Origin: Acanthosepion esculentum
Lineage: Eukaryota; Mollusca; Cephalopoda; Sepiida; Sepiidae
NCBI GenBank assembly: GCA_964036315.1
Contig: OZ038510.1
Location: 87,092,164-87,156,163, forward strand
Length of the DNA: 64,000 nt
Direction: 5' to 3'
Part shown: positions 50,650-62,800 of the stretch, in pieces
Numbering within the stretch: position 1 is the first letter of the stretch
Layout of the letters: every line of letters begins with the position of its first letter
Position numbers and translations under genes: made by a program
Notes under the pieces: model-generated
The model's input: only the letters and a program-made list of their open reading frames with translations
The model's database searches: none
What the model was told of the DNA's origin: nothing

Positions 50650-53600
50650 ACTGTCTCCTGGGTGGGGGATCGTCTGCGTGGGACTTTCTGGGACTGCCTA
50701 CTGTGTGGGGGGTCGTCTGCGTGGGACTTTCTGGGACTGGGGGTCGTCTGCGTGGGACTTTCTTGGACTGGGGGTCGTATGCGTGGGACTTTCTGGGACT
50801 GGAGGTCGTCTGCGTGGGACTTTCTGGGACTGGGTGTCGTCTGCGTGGGACTTCCTGGGACTGTCTCCTGGCAGGGGGGTCGACGGTTTGGGACTTTCTG
50901 GGACTGTCTCCTGGCTGGGGGGGTCGTCTGCGTGGGACATTCTGGGACTGTCTCCTGGGTGGGGGGTCGTCTGCGTGGGATTTTCTGGGACTTGGGGTCG
51001 TCTGCGTGGGACTTTCTGGGACTGGGTGTCGTCGGCGTGGGTACTTTCTGGGACTGGGGGTCGTCTGCGTGGGACTTTCTGGGACTGGAGGTCGTCTGCG
51101 TGGGACTTTCTGGGACTGGGGGTCGTCTGCGTGGGACTTTCTGTGATTGTCTCCTGCGTGGGGGGTCGTCCATTGGGGAAGGTCTGGGACTGACTCCAGG
51201 GTGGGGTCGTCTTCGTGGGATTTTCTGGGACTGGGGGTCGTCTTCGTGGGACTTCCTGGGACTGGCTCCTGGGTGTGGGGTCGTCTGCGTGGAACGTTCT
51301 GGGACTGTCTCCTGGGTGGGGGGGTCGTCTGCGTGGGACTTTCTGGGTCTGTCTCCTGGGCGGGGGTCGTCTGCGTGGGACTTTCTGGGACTGTCTCCTG
51401 GCTGGGGGGTCGTCTGCGTGGGACTTTCTGGGACTGTCTCCTGGCTGGGGGGTCGTCTGCGTGGGACTTTCTGGGACTGGAGGTCGTCTGCGTGGGACGT
51501 TCTGGGACTGCCACCTGGGTGGGGGTCGTCTGCATGGGACATTCTTGGACTGGGGGTCGTCTGCGTGGGACTTTCTGGGTCTGTCTCCTGGGTGGGGGTC
51601 GTCTGCGTGGGACTCTGTGGGAGTGGGGTTCGTCTGCGTGGGAATTTCTAGGACTGTCTCCAGGGTGGGGGGTCGTCTTCGTGGGACTTTCTGGGACTGG
51701 GGGTCGTCTGCGTGGTACTTTCTGGGTCTTGGGGTCGTCTGCGTGGGACATTCTGGCACTGTCTCCTGGGTGGTGGATCGTCAGCGTGGGACTTTCTGGG
51801 ACTGGGGGTCGTCTCCGTGGGACTTTCTTGGACTGAGGTTCGTCTGCGTGGGACTTTCTGGGACTGGAGGTCGTATGCGTGGGACTTTCTGGGACTGGGG
51901 GTCGTCTGCGTGGGACTTTATGGAACTGGGGGTCGTCTGCTTGGGACTACCTGGGACTGTCTTCTCGGTGGGGGGTCGTCTGTTTGGGACTTTCTGGGAC
52001 TGTCTACTGTGTGGGGGGTCGTCTTCGTGGGACTTTCTCTGATTGGGGCTCTTTTGCGTGGTACTTTCTGGGACGGGGGGTCGTCTGCGTGGGTACTTTA
52101 TGGGACTGGGGGTCGTCTGCGTGGGACTTTCAGGGACTGTCTCCTGGGAGGGGGGTCGTCTGTTTGGGACTTTCTGGGACTGTCTCCTGTGTGGGGGGTC
52201 GACTGCGAGGGACTTTCTGGGACTGTCTCCTGGGTGGGGGTCTTCCTTGTGGGACTCTCTGGGACAGGGGGTCGTCTGCGTGGGACTTTCTGGGACTGTC
52301 TCCTGGGTGGGGGTCGTCTGCGTGGGACATTGTGGGACTGGGGGTTGTCTGCGTGGGACTTTCTGGGACTGTCTCCTGGGTGGGGGGTCGTCTGCGTGGG
52401 ACTTTCTTGGACTGGGGATCGTCTGCGTTGGAATTTCTGGGACTGGAGGTCGTCTGCGTGGGACTTTCTGGGACTGGGTGTTGTCTGCGTGGGTACTTTC
52501 TGGGACTGGGGGTCGTCTGCGTGGGACTTTCTGTGATTGTCTCCTGCGTGGGGGGTCGTCCATTGGGGAAGGTCTGGGACTGACTCCAGGGTGGGGTCGT
52601 CTTCGTGGGATTTTCTGGGACTGGGGGTCGTCTTCGTGGGACTTCCTTGGACTGGCTCCTGGGTGTGGGGTCGTCTGCGTGAAACGTTCTGGGACTGTCT
52701 CCTGGGTGGGGGGGTCGTCTGCGTGGGACTTTCTGGTTCTGTCTCCTGGGTTGGGGTCGTCTGCATGTGACTTTCTGGGACTGGGGGTCGTCTGCGTGGG
52801 ACTTTCTGGGACTGTCTCCTCGCTGGGGGGTCGTCTGCGTGGGACTTTCTGGGACTGGAGGTCGTCTGCGTGGGACGTTCTGGGACTGCCACCTGGGTGG
52901 GGGTCGTCTGCATGGGACATTCTGGGACTGGGGGTCGTCTGCGTGGGACTTTCTGGGTCTGTCTCCTGGGTGGGGGTCGTCTGCGTGGGACTCTGTGGGA
53001 ATGGGGGTCGTCTGCGTGGAACTTTCTGGGTCTGTCTCCTGGGTGGGGGTCGTCTGCGTGGGACTCTGTGGGAGTGGGGGTCGTCTGCCTGGGACTTTCT
53101 GGGACTGTCTCCCGGCTGGGAGGTCGTCTGAGTGGGACTTTCTGGGACTGGAGGTCATCTGCGTGGGACGTTCTGGGATTGCCACCTGGCTGGGGGTCGT
53201 CTGCATGGGACATTCTGGGACTGGGGGTCGTCTGCGTGGGACATTCTGGGACTGTCTCCTGGGTGGGGTGTCGTCTGCGTGGGACTTTCTGGGACTTGGG
53301 TTTTTCTGGGTGGGACTTTCTGGGACTGGGTGTCGTCTGCGTGGGTACTTTCTGGGACTGGGGGTCGTGTGCGTGGGACTTCCTGGGACTGTCTCCTGGG
53401 AGGGGGGTCGACTGTTTGGGACTTTCTGGGACTGACTCCTGGGTGGGGGGTCGTCTGCCTGGGACTTTCTGGGACTGGGGATCGTCTGCCTGGGACTTTC
53501 TGGGATTGTCTCCTGCGTGGGGGTTCGTCTGCGTGGGACTTTCTGGGACTGGGGGTCGCCTGCGTGTGACTTTCTGGGACTGTCTCCTGAGTGGGCGGTC

Positions 53601-53836
53601 GTCTGCGTGGGACTTTCTGGGACTGTCTCCTGGGTGGGGGTCGTCTTAGTGGGACTTTCTGGGTCTGTCTCCTGGGTGGGGGTCGTCTGCGTGGGACTCT
53701 GTGGGACTGGGGGTCGTCTGCGTGGGACTTTCTGGGACTGGGGGGTTGTCTGCGTGGGACTTTCTGGGACTCTCTCCTGGTTGGGCGGTCGTCTGCGTGT
53801 GACTTTCTGGGACTGTCTCCAGGGTGGGGGGTCGTC
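50650..53836 (-). repeat. Right-hand dialect of minisatellite D in inverted orientation
   Basis: This part of the inverted block carries unit variants otherwise seen only right of 53.8 kb. They are GGGAAGGTCTGGGACTGAC at 51176 and 52566 (1390 bp apart), GGGACTCTGTGGGA near 51610, 52990 and 53067, GGACGTTCTGGGACTGCCAC near 51497 and 52874, and GGATCGTCAGCGTGGGAC near 51776. The remainder of the inverted block (45.4-50.6 kb) resembles the array to its left. Confidence 0.6.
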
Positions 53837-56800
53837 CCAGGTAGTCCCAAGCAGACGACCCCCAGTCCCAGAAAGACCCACGCAGACGACCTCCAGTCCC
53901 AGAAAGTCCCACGCAGACGACCACCATTCCAAGAAAGTCCAACGCAGACGACCCCCCGTCCCAGAAAGTCCCACGCTGACGATCCCCCACCCAGGAGACA
54001 GTCCCAGAATGTCCCAAGCAGACGACCGCCCTCCCAGGAGACAGTGCCAGAATGTCCCACGCAGACGACCCCCAGACCCAGAATGTACCACGCAGACGAC
54101 CCCCAGTCCCAGAAAGTCCCACGAAGACGACCCCCCACCCTGGAGACAGTCCCAGAAAGTCATACGCAGACGACCGCCCAGCCAGGAGACAGTCCCAGAA
54201 AGTCCCACGCAGACGACCCCCCAGTCCCAGAAAGTCCCACGCAGACGACCCCCAGTCCCACAGAGTCCCACGCAGACGACCCCCACCCAGGAGACAGACC
54301 CAGAAAGTCCCACGAAGACGACCCCCCACCCAGGAGACAGTCCCAGAAAGTCCCACGCAGACGACCGCCCACTCAGGAGACAGTCCCAGAAAGTCACAGG
54401 CAGGCGACCCCCAGTCCCACAAAGTCCCACGCAGACGACCCCCACCCAGGAGACAGTCCCAGAAAGTCCCACGCAGACGACCCCCCACCCAGGAGACAAT
54501 CCCAGAAAGTCCCACGCAGACGACCCCCAGTCCCAGAAAGTCCCAGGCAGACGACCCCCCACCCAGGAGTCAGTCCCAGAAAGTCCCAAACAGTCGACCC
54601 CCCTCCCAGGAGACAGTCCCAGGAAGTCCCACGCAGACGACCCCCAGTCCCAGAAAGTACCCACGCAGACGACCCCCAGTCCCAGAAAGTCCCACCCAGA
54701 AAAACCCAAGTCCCAGAAAGTCCCACGCAGACGACACCCCACCCAGGAGACAGTCCCAGAATGTCCCACGCAGACGACCCCCAGTCCCAGAATGTCCCAT
54801 GCAGACGACACGCAGCCAGGTGGCAATCCCAGAACTTCCCACGCAGACGACCTCCAGTCCAAGAAAGTCCCACTCAGACGACCTCCCAGCCAGGAGACAG
54901 TCCCAGAAAGTCCCAGGCAGACGACCCCCACTCCCACAGAGTCCCACGCAGACGACCCCCACCCAGGAGACAGACCCAGAAAGTTCCACGCAGACGACCC
55001 CCATTCCCACAGAATCCCACGCAGACCACCCCCACCCAGGAGACAGTCCCAGAACGTCCCACGCAGACGATCTCCAGTCCCAGAAAGTCCCACGCAGACG
55101 ACCCCCCAGCCAGGAGACAGTCCCAGAAAGTCCCACGCAGACGACCTCCAGTCCCACTGAGTCCCATGCAGACGACCCCCCAGCAAGGAGACAGACCCAG
55201 AAAGTCCCACGCAGACGACCGCCCCCCCACCCAGGAGACAGTCCCAGAACGTTCTACGCAGACGACCCCACACCCAGGAGCCAGTCCCAGGAAGTCCCAC
55301 GAAGACGACCCCCAGTCCCAGAAAATCCCACGAAGACAACCCCACCCTGGAGTCAGTCCCAGACCTTCCCCAATGGACGACCCCCCACGCAGGAGACAAT
55401 CACAGAAAGTCCCACGCAGACGACCCCCAGTCCCAGAAAGTACCCACGCAGACGACACCCAGTCCCAGAAAGTCCCACGCAGACGACCTCCAGTCCCAGA
55501 AAGTCCCACGCAGACGATCCCCAGTCCAAGAAAGTCCCACGCAGACGACCCCCCACCCAGGAGACAGTCGCAGAAAGTCCCACGCAGACGACCCCCAGTC
55601 CCAGAAAGTCCCACGCAGACGACCCCCCACCCAGGAGACAGTCCCAGAAAGTCCCACGCAGACAACCCCCAGTCCCAGAAAGTCCCACGCAGACGACCCC
55701 CACCCAGGAGACAGTCCAAGAACGTCCCACGCAGACGACCCCCTGTCCCAGAGAGTCCCACAAGGAAGACCCCCACCCAGGAGACAGTCCCAGAAAGTCC
55801 CTCGCAGTCGACCCCCCACCCATGAGACAGTCCCAGAAAGTCCCACGCAGACAACCCCCAGTCCCAGAAAGTCCCACGCAGACGACCCCCACCCAGTAGA
55901 CAGTCCCAGAAAGTCCCACGCAGACGACCCCCTGTCCCAGAGAGTCCCACAAGGAAGACCCCCACCCAGGAGACAGTCCCAGAAAGTCCCTCGCAGTCGA
56001 CCCCCCACACAGGAGACAGTCCCAGGAAGTCCCACGAAGACGACCCCCCACCCAGGAGACAGTCCCAGAAAGTCCCACGCAGACGACCGCCCACTCAGGA
56101 GACAGTCCCAGAAAGTCACACGCAGGCGACCCCCAGTCCCACAAAGTCCCACGCAGACGACCCCCACCCAGGAGACAGTCCCAGAAAGTCCCACGCAGAC
56201 GACCGCACACCCAGGAGACAATCCCAGAAAGTCCCACGCAGACGACCCCCAGTCCCAGAAAGTCCCAGGCAGACGACCCCCCACCCAGGAGTCAGTCCCA
56301 GAAAGTCCCAAACAGTCGAACCCCTCCCAGGAGACAGTCCCAGAAAGTCCCACGCAGACGACACCCCACCCAGGAGACAGTCCCAGAATGTCCCACGCAG
56401 ACGACCCCCAGTCCCAGAATGTCCCATGCAGACGACCCCCAGCCAGGTGGCACTCCCAGAACGTCCCACGCAGACGCCCTCCAGTCCCAGAAAGTCCCAC
56501 TCAGACGACCTCCCAGCCAGGAGACAGTCCCAGAAAGTCCCAGGCAGACGACCCCCACTCCCACAGAGTCCCACGCAGACGACCCCCACCCAGGAGACAG
56601 ACCCAGAAAGTCCCACGCAGACGACCCCCGCTCCAACAGAGTCCCACGCAGACGACCCCCACCCAGGAGACAGACCCAGAAAGTCCCACGCAGACGACCC
56701 CCAGTCCCAGAATGTCCCATGCAGACAACCCCCACCCAGGTGGCAGTCCCAGAACGTCCCACGCAGACGACCTCCAGTCCCAGAAAGTCCCACGCAGACG

Positions 56801-59800
56801 ACCCCCCAGCCAGGAGACAGTCCCAGAAAGTCCCACGCAGACGACCCCCAGTCCTACAGAGTCCCACGCAGACGACCCCCACCCAGGAGACAGACCCAGA
56901 AAGTCCCACGCAGACGACCCCCCACCCAGGAGACAGTCCCAGAACGTTCCACGCAGACGACCCCACACCCAGGAGCCAGTCCCAGGAATTCCCACGAAGA
57001 CGACCCCCACTCCCAGAAAATCCCACGCAGACAACCCCCAGTCCCAGAAAGTCCGACGCAGACGACCCCACCCTGGAGTCAGTCCCAGACCTTCCCCAAT
57101 GGACGACCCCCCACGCAGGAGACAATCACAGAAAGTCCCACGCAGACGACCCCCAGTCCCAGAAAGTACCCACGCAGACGACACCCAGTCCCAGAAAGTC
57201 CCACGCAGACGACACCCAGTCCCAGAAAGTCCCACGCAGACGACCTCCAGTCCCAGAAAGTCCCACGCAGACGATCCCCAGTCCAAGAAAGTCCCACGCA
57301 GACGACCCCCCACCCAGGAGACAGTCGCAGAAAGTCCCACGCAGACGACCCCCAGTCCCAGAAAGTCCCACACAGACAACCGCCAGTCCCAGAAAGTCCC
57401 ACGCAGACGACCCCCACCCAGGAGACAGTCCCAGAAAGTCCCACGCAGACGACACCCTGTCCCAGAGAGTCCCACAAGGAAGACCCCCACCCAGGAGACA
57501 GTCCCAGAAAGTCCCTCGCAGTCGACCCCCCACACAGGAGACAGTCCCAGAAAGTCCCAAACAGACGACCCCCCTCCGAGGAGACAGTCCCTGAAAGACC
57601 CACGCAGACGACCCCCAGTCCCATAAAGTACCCACGCAGACGATCCCCGTCCCAGAAAGTCCCACGCAGACGACCTCCAGTCCGAGAAAGTCCCACGCAG
57701 AAGACCCCCAGTCCAAGAAAGTCCCACGCAAAAGACCCCCAGTCAGAGAAAGTCCCACGCAGACGACCCCCACACAGTAGACAGTCCCAGAAAGTCCCAA
57801 ACAGACGACCCCCCACCGAGAAGACAGTCCCAGGTAGTCCCAAGCAGACGATCCCCAGTTCCAGAAAGTCCCACGCATACGACCCCCCACCCAGGAGACA
57901 GTCCCAGAAAGCCCCAAACAGTCGACCCCCCTCCCAGAAAACAATCCCAGAAAGTCCCACGCAGACGACCCTCAGTCCAAGAAAGTCCCACGCAGACGAC
58001 CCCCAGTCCCAGAAAGTCCCACGCTGACGATCCACCACCCAGGAGACAGTCCCAGAATGTCCCAAGCAGACAACCCCCATCCCAGGAGACAGTGCCAGAC
58101 GACCCCAAGACCCAGAAAGTACCACGCAGACGACCCCCAGTCCCAGAAAGTCCCACGAAGACGACCCCCCACCCTGGAGACAGTCCCAGAAATTCCCACG
58201 CAGACGACCGCCCAGCCAGGAGACAGTCCCAGAAAGTACCACGCAGACGACACCCCAGTCCCAGAAAGTCCCACGCAGACGACCCCCAGTCCCACAGAAT
58301 CCCAAGCAGACGACCCCCACCCAGGAGACAGACCCAGAAAGTCCCAGGAAGACGACCCCCCACCCAGGAGACAGTCCCAGAAAGTCCCACGCAGACGACC
58401 GCCCACTCAGGAGACAGTCCCAGAAAGTCCCACGCAGGCGACCCCCAGTCCCAGAAAGTCCCAGGCAGAGGACCACCCACCCAGGAGACAGTCCCAGAAA
58501 GTCCCAAACAGTCGACCCCCCTCCCAGGAGACAGTTCCAGGAAGTCCCAGGCAGACGACCCCCAGTCCCAGAAAGTACACACGCAGACGACCCCCAGTCC
58601 CAGAAAGTCCCACGCAGACGACACCCCACCCAGGAGACAGTCCCAGAATGTCCCACGCAGACGACCCCCAGTCCCAGAATGTCCCATGCAGACGACCCCC
58701 ACCCAGGTGGCAGTCCCAGAACGTCCCACGCAGACGACCTCCAGTCCCAGAAAGTCTCACGCAGACGACCCCCCAGCCAGGAGACAGTCCCAGAAAGTCC
58801 CACGCAGACGACCCCCAGTCCCACAGAGTCCCACGCAGACGACCCCCACCCAGGAGACAGACCCAGGGAATCCCACGCAGACGACCCCCAGTCCCAGAAA
58901 GTCCCACGAAGACGACCCCACCCTGGAGTCAGTCCCAGACCTTCCCAAATTGACGACCCCCCACGCAGGAGACAATCACAGAAAGACCCACGTAGACGAC
59001 CCCCAGTCCCAGAAAGTCGCACACAGACGAACCCCATTCCCAGAAAGTCCCACGCAGACGAGCCCCAGTCCCAGAAAGTCCCACGCAGACGACCCCCCAG
59101 ACAGAAGACAGTCCCAGAACGTTCCACACAGACGACCCCCCACTCAGGAGACAGTCCCAGAAAGTCCCACGCAGACGACCCCCAGTCCCAGAAAGTCCCA
59201 CGCAGACGACCCCCCGCCCAGGAGACAGTCCCAGAAAGTCCCACGCAGACGAACCCCAGTCCCAGAAAGTCCCACAAGGAAGACCCCCACCCAGGAGACA
59301 GTCCCAGAAAGTCCCACGCAGACGACCCCCCACCCAGGAGACAGTCCCAGAAAGTCCCACGCAGACGACCCCCCACCCAGGAGACAGTCCCAGAAATTCC
59401 CACGCAGACGACCCCCAGTCCCAGAAAGTCCCACGCAGACGACCCCCACCCAGGAGACAGACCCAGAAAGTCCCAGGAAGACGACCCCCCACCCAGGAGA
59501 CAGTCGCAGAAAGTCCCACGCAGACGACCGCCCACTCAGGAGACAGTCCCAGAAAGTCCCACGCAGGCGACCCCCAGTCCCAGAAACTCCCACGCAGTCG
59601 ACCCCCACCCAGGAGACAGTCCCAGAAAGTCCCACGCACACGACCCCCAACCCAGGAGACAATCCCAGAAAGTCCCAGGCAGACGACCCCCAGTCCCAGA
59701 AAGTCCCAGGCAGACGACCCCCCACCCAGGAGTCAGTCCCAGAAAGTCCCAAACAGTCGACCCCCCTCCCAGGAGACAGTCCCAGGTAGTCCCAGGCAGA

Positions 59801-62800
59801 CGACCCCCAGCCACAGAAAGTCCCACGCAGACGATCCTAAGTCCCAGAAAGTCCCACGCAGACGACACCCCACCCAGGAGACAGTCCCAGAATGTCCCAC
59901 GCAGACGACCCCCAGTCCCAGAATGTCCCATGCAGACGACCCCCACCCAGGTAGCAGTCCCACAACGTCCCAGGCAGACGACATCCAGTCCCAGAAAGTC
60001 CCACGCAGACGACCCCCCAGCCAGGAGACAGTCCCAGAAAGTCCCACGCAGACGACCCCCAGTCCCACAGAGTCCCAAGCAGACGACCCCCACCCAGGAG
60101 ACAGACCCAGAAAGTCCCACGCAGACGACCCCCCACCCAGGAGACAGTCCCAGAAAGTCCCACGCAGACGACCCCCCACCCAGGAGACAGTCCCAGAAAG
60201 TTCCACGCAGACGACCCCACACCCCGGAGCCAGTCCCAGGAAGTCCCACGCAGACGACCCCCAGTCCCAGAAAGTCCCACGAAGACGACCCCACCCTGGA
60301 GTCAGTCCCAGACCTTCCCAAATGGACGACCCACCACGCAGGAGACAATCACAGAAAGTCCCACGCAGACGACCCCCAGTCCCAGAAAGTCGCACACAGA
60401 CGAACCCCAGTCACAGAAAGTCCCACGCAGACGACCCCCCTAGACAGAAGACAGTCCCAGAAAGTCCCACGCAGAAGACCCCCCACTCAGGAGACAGTCC
60501 CAGAAAGTCCCACGCTGACGATCCACCACCCAGGAGACAGTCCCAGAATGTCCCAAGCAGACAACACCCCTCCCAGGAGACAGTGCCAGAATGTCCCACG
60601 CAGACGACCCCAAGACCCAGAAAGTACCACGCAGACGACCCCCAGTCCCAGAAAGTCCCACGAAGACGACCCCCCACCCTGGAGACAGTCCCAGAAATTC
60701 CCACGCAGACGACCGCCCAGCCAGGAGACAGTCCCAGAAAGTCCCACGCAGACGACCCCCCAGTCCCAGAAAGTCCCACGCAGACGACCCCCAGTCCCAC
60801 AGAATCCCACGCAGACGACCCCCACCCAGGAGACAGACCCAGAAAGTCCCAGGAAGACGACCCCCACCCAGGAGACAGTCCCAGAAAGTCCCACGCAGAC
60901 GACCGCCCACTCAGGAGACAGTCCCAGAAAGTCCCACGCAGGCGACCCCCAGTCCCAGAAAGTCCCACGCAGACGACCCCCACCCAGGAGACAGTCCCAG
61001 AAAGTCCCACGCAGACGACCCCCCATCCAGGAGACAATCCCAGAAAGTCCCACGCAGACGACCCCCAGTCCCAGAAAGTCCCAGGCAGAGGACCACCCAC
61101 CCAGGAGTCAGTCCCAGAAAGTCCCAAAAAGTCGACCCCCCTCCCAGGAGACAGTTCCAGGAAGTCCCAGGCAGACGACCCCCAGTCCCAGAAAGTACAC
61201 ACGCAGACGACCCCCAGTCCCAGAAAGTCCCACGCAGACGACACCCCACCCAGGAGACAGTCCCAGAATGTCCCACGCAGACGACCCCCAGTCCCAGAAT
61301 GTCCCATACAGACGACCCCCACCCAGGTGGCAGTCCCAGAACGTCCCACGCAGACGACCTCCAGTCCCAGAAAGTCTCATGCAGACGACCCCCCAGCCAG
61401 GAGACAGTCCCAGAAAGTCCCACGCAGACGACCCCCAGTCCCACAGAGTCCCACGCAGACGACCCCCACCCAGGAGACAGACCCAGGAAGTCCCACGCAG
61501 ACGACCCCCAGTCCCAGAAAGTCCCACGAAGACGACCCCACCCTGGAGTCAGTCCCAGACCTTCCCAAATGGACGACCCCCCACGCAGGAGACAATCACT
61601 GAAAGACCCACGTAGACGACCCCCAGTCCCAGAAAGTCGCACACAGACGAACCCCATTCCCAGAAAGTCCCACGCAGACGAGCCCCAGTCCCAGAAAGTC
61701 CCACGCAGACGACCCCCCCAGACAGAAGACAGTCCCAGAATGTTCCACGCAGACGACCCCCCACTCAGGAGACAGTCCCAGAAAGTCCCACGCAGACGAC
61801 CCCCAGTCCAAGAAAGTCCCACGCAGACGATCCCCCGCCCAGGAGACAGTCCCAGAAAGTCCCACGCAGACGACCCCCAGTCCCAGAAAGTCCCACAAGG
61901 AAGACCCCCACCCAGGAGACAGTCCCAGAAAGTCCCACGCAGACGACCCCCACCCGGGAGACAGTCCCAGAAAGTCCCACGCAGACGACCCCCAGTCCCA
62001 GAAAGTCCCACGCAGACGACCCCCACCCAGGAGACAGACCCAGAAAGTCTCAGGAAGACGACCCCCCACCCAGGAGACAGTCGCAGAAAGTCCCACGCAG
62101 ACGACCGCCCACTCAGGAGACAGTCCCAGAAAGTCCCACGCACACGACCCCCCACCCAGGAGACAATCCCAGAAAGTCCCAGGCAGACGACCCCCAGTCC
62201 CAGAAAGTCCCAGGCAGACGACCCCCCACCCAGGAGTCAGTCCCAGAAAGACCCAAACAGTCGACCCCCCTCCCAGGAGTCAGTCCCAGGAAGTCCCAGG
62301 CAGACGACCCCCAGCCCCAGAAAGTCCCACGCAGACGATCCTAAGTCCCAGAAAGTCCCACGCAGACGACACCCTACCCAGGAGACAGTCCCAGAATGTC
62401 CCACGCAGACGACCCCCAGTCCCAGAATGTCCCATGCAGACGACCCCCACCCAGGTAGCAGTCCCAGAACGTCCCACGCAGACGACCTCCAGTCCCAGAA
62501 ATTCCCACGCAGACGACCCCCCAGCCAGGAGACAGTCCCAGAAAGTCCCACGCAGACGACCCCCAGTCCCACAGAGTCCCACGCAGACGACCCCCAGCCA
62601 GGAGACAGTCCCAGAAAGTCCCACGCAGACGACCCCCAGTCCCACAGAGTCCCAAGCAGACGACCCCCACCCAGGAGACAGACCCAGAAAGTCCCACGCA
62701 GACGACCCCCCACCCAGGAGACAGTCCCAGAAAGTCCCACGCAGACGACCCCTTCACCCAGGAGACAGTCCCAGAAAGTTCCACGCAGACGACCCCACAC

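Larger units (their letters stand above)
45382..53836 (-). repeat. Minisatellite D, inverted block (G-rich on the plus strand)
   Basis: At 45380-45382 the array changes from ACGCAGACGA to CATTCTGGGACTGTCTCC and reads as the reverse complement of family D for 8455 bp. It returns to C-rich text at 53836/53837 (GGTCGTC followed by CCAGGTAGTCCC). The same 31- and 43-bp units are present, seen as GGGGGTCGTCTGCGTGGGAC with TTTCTGGGACT, and CTGTCTCCTGGGTGGGG. Frames without stops cross both boundaries (for example 43846-45789 plus and 52130-55399 minus). Those frames reflect base composition, not a protein. Confidence 0.95.

Noticed and set aside
52130..55399. Minus-strand open frame of 1089 codons in minisatellite D, and similar giant frames (21479-24613 minus, 58679-61615 plus, 26596-29202 plus)
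   Set aside because: The repeat unit lacks stop codons in all six frames, and equally long frames overlap on both strands. This one crosses the orientation switch at 53836, changing from one repeat translation to the other in mid-frame. There is no recognisable domain or consistent start.
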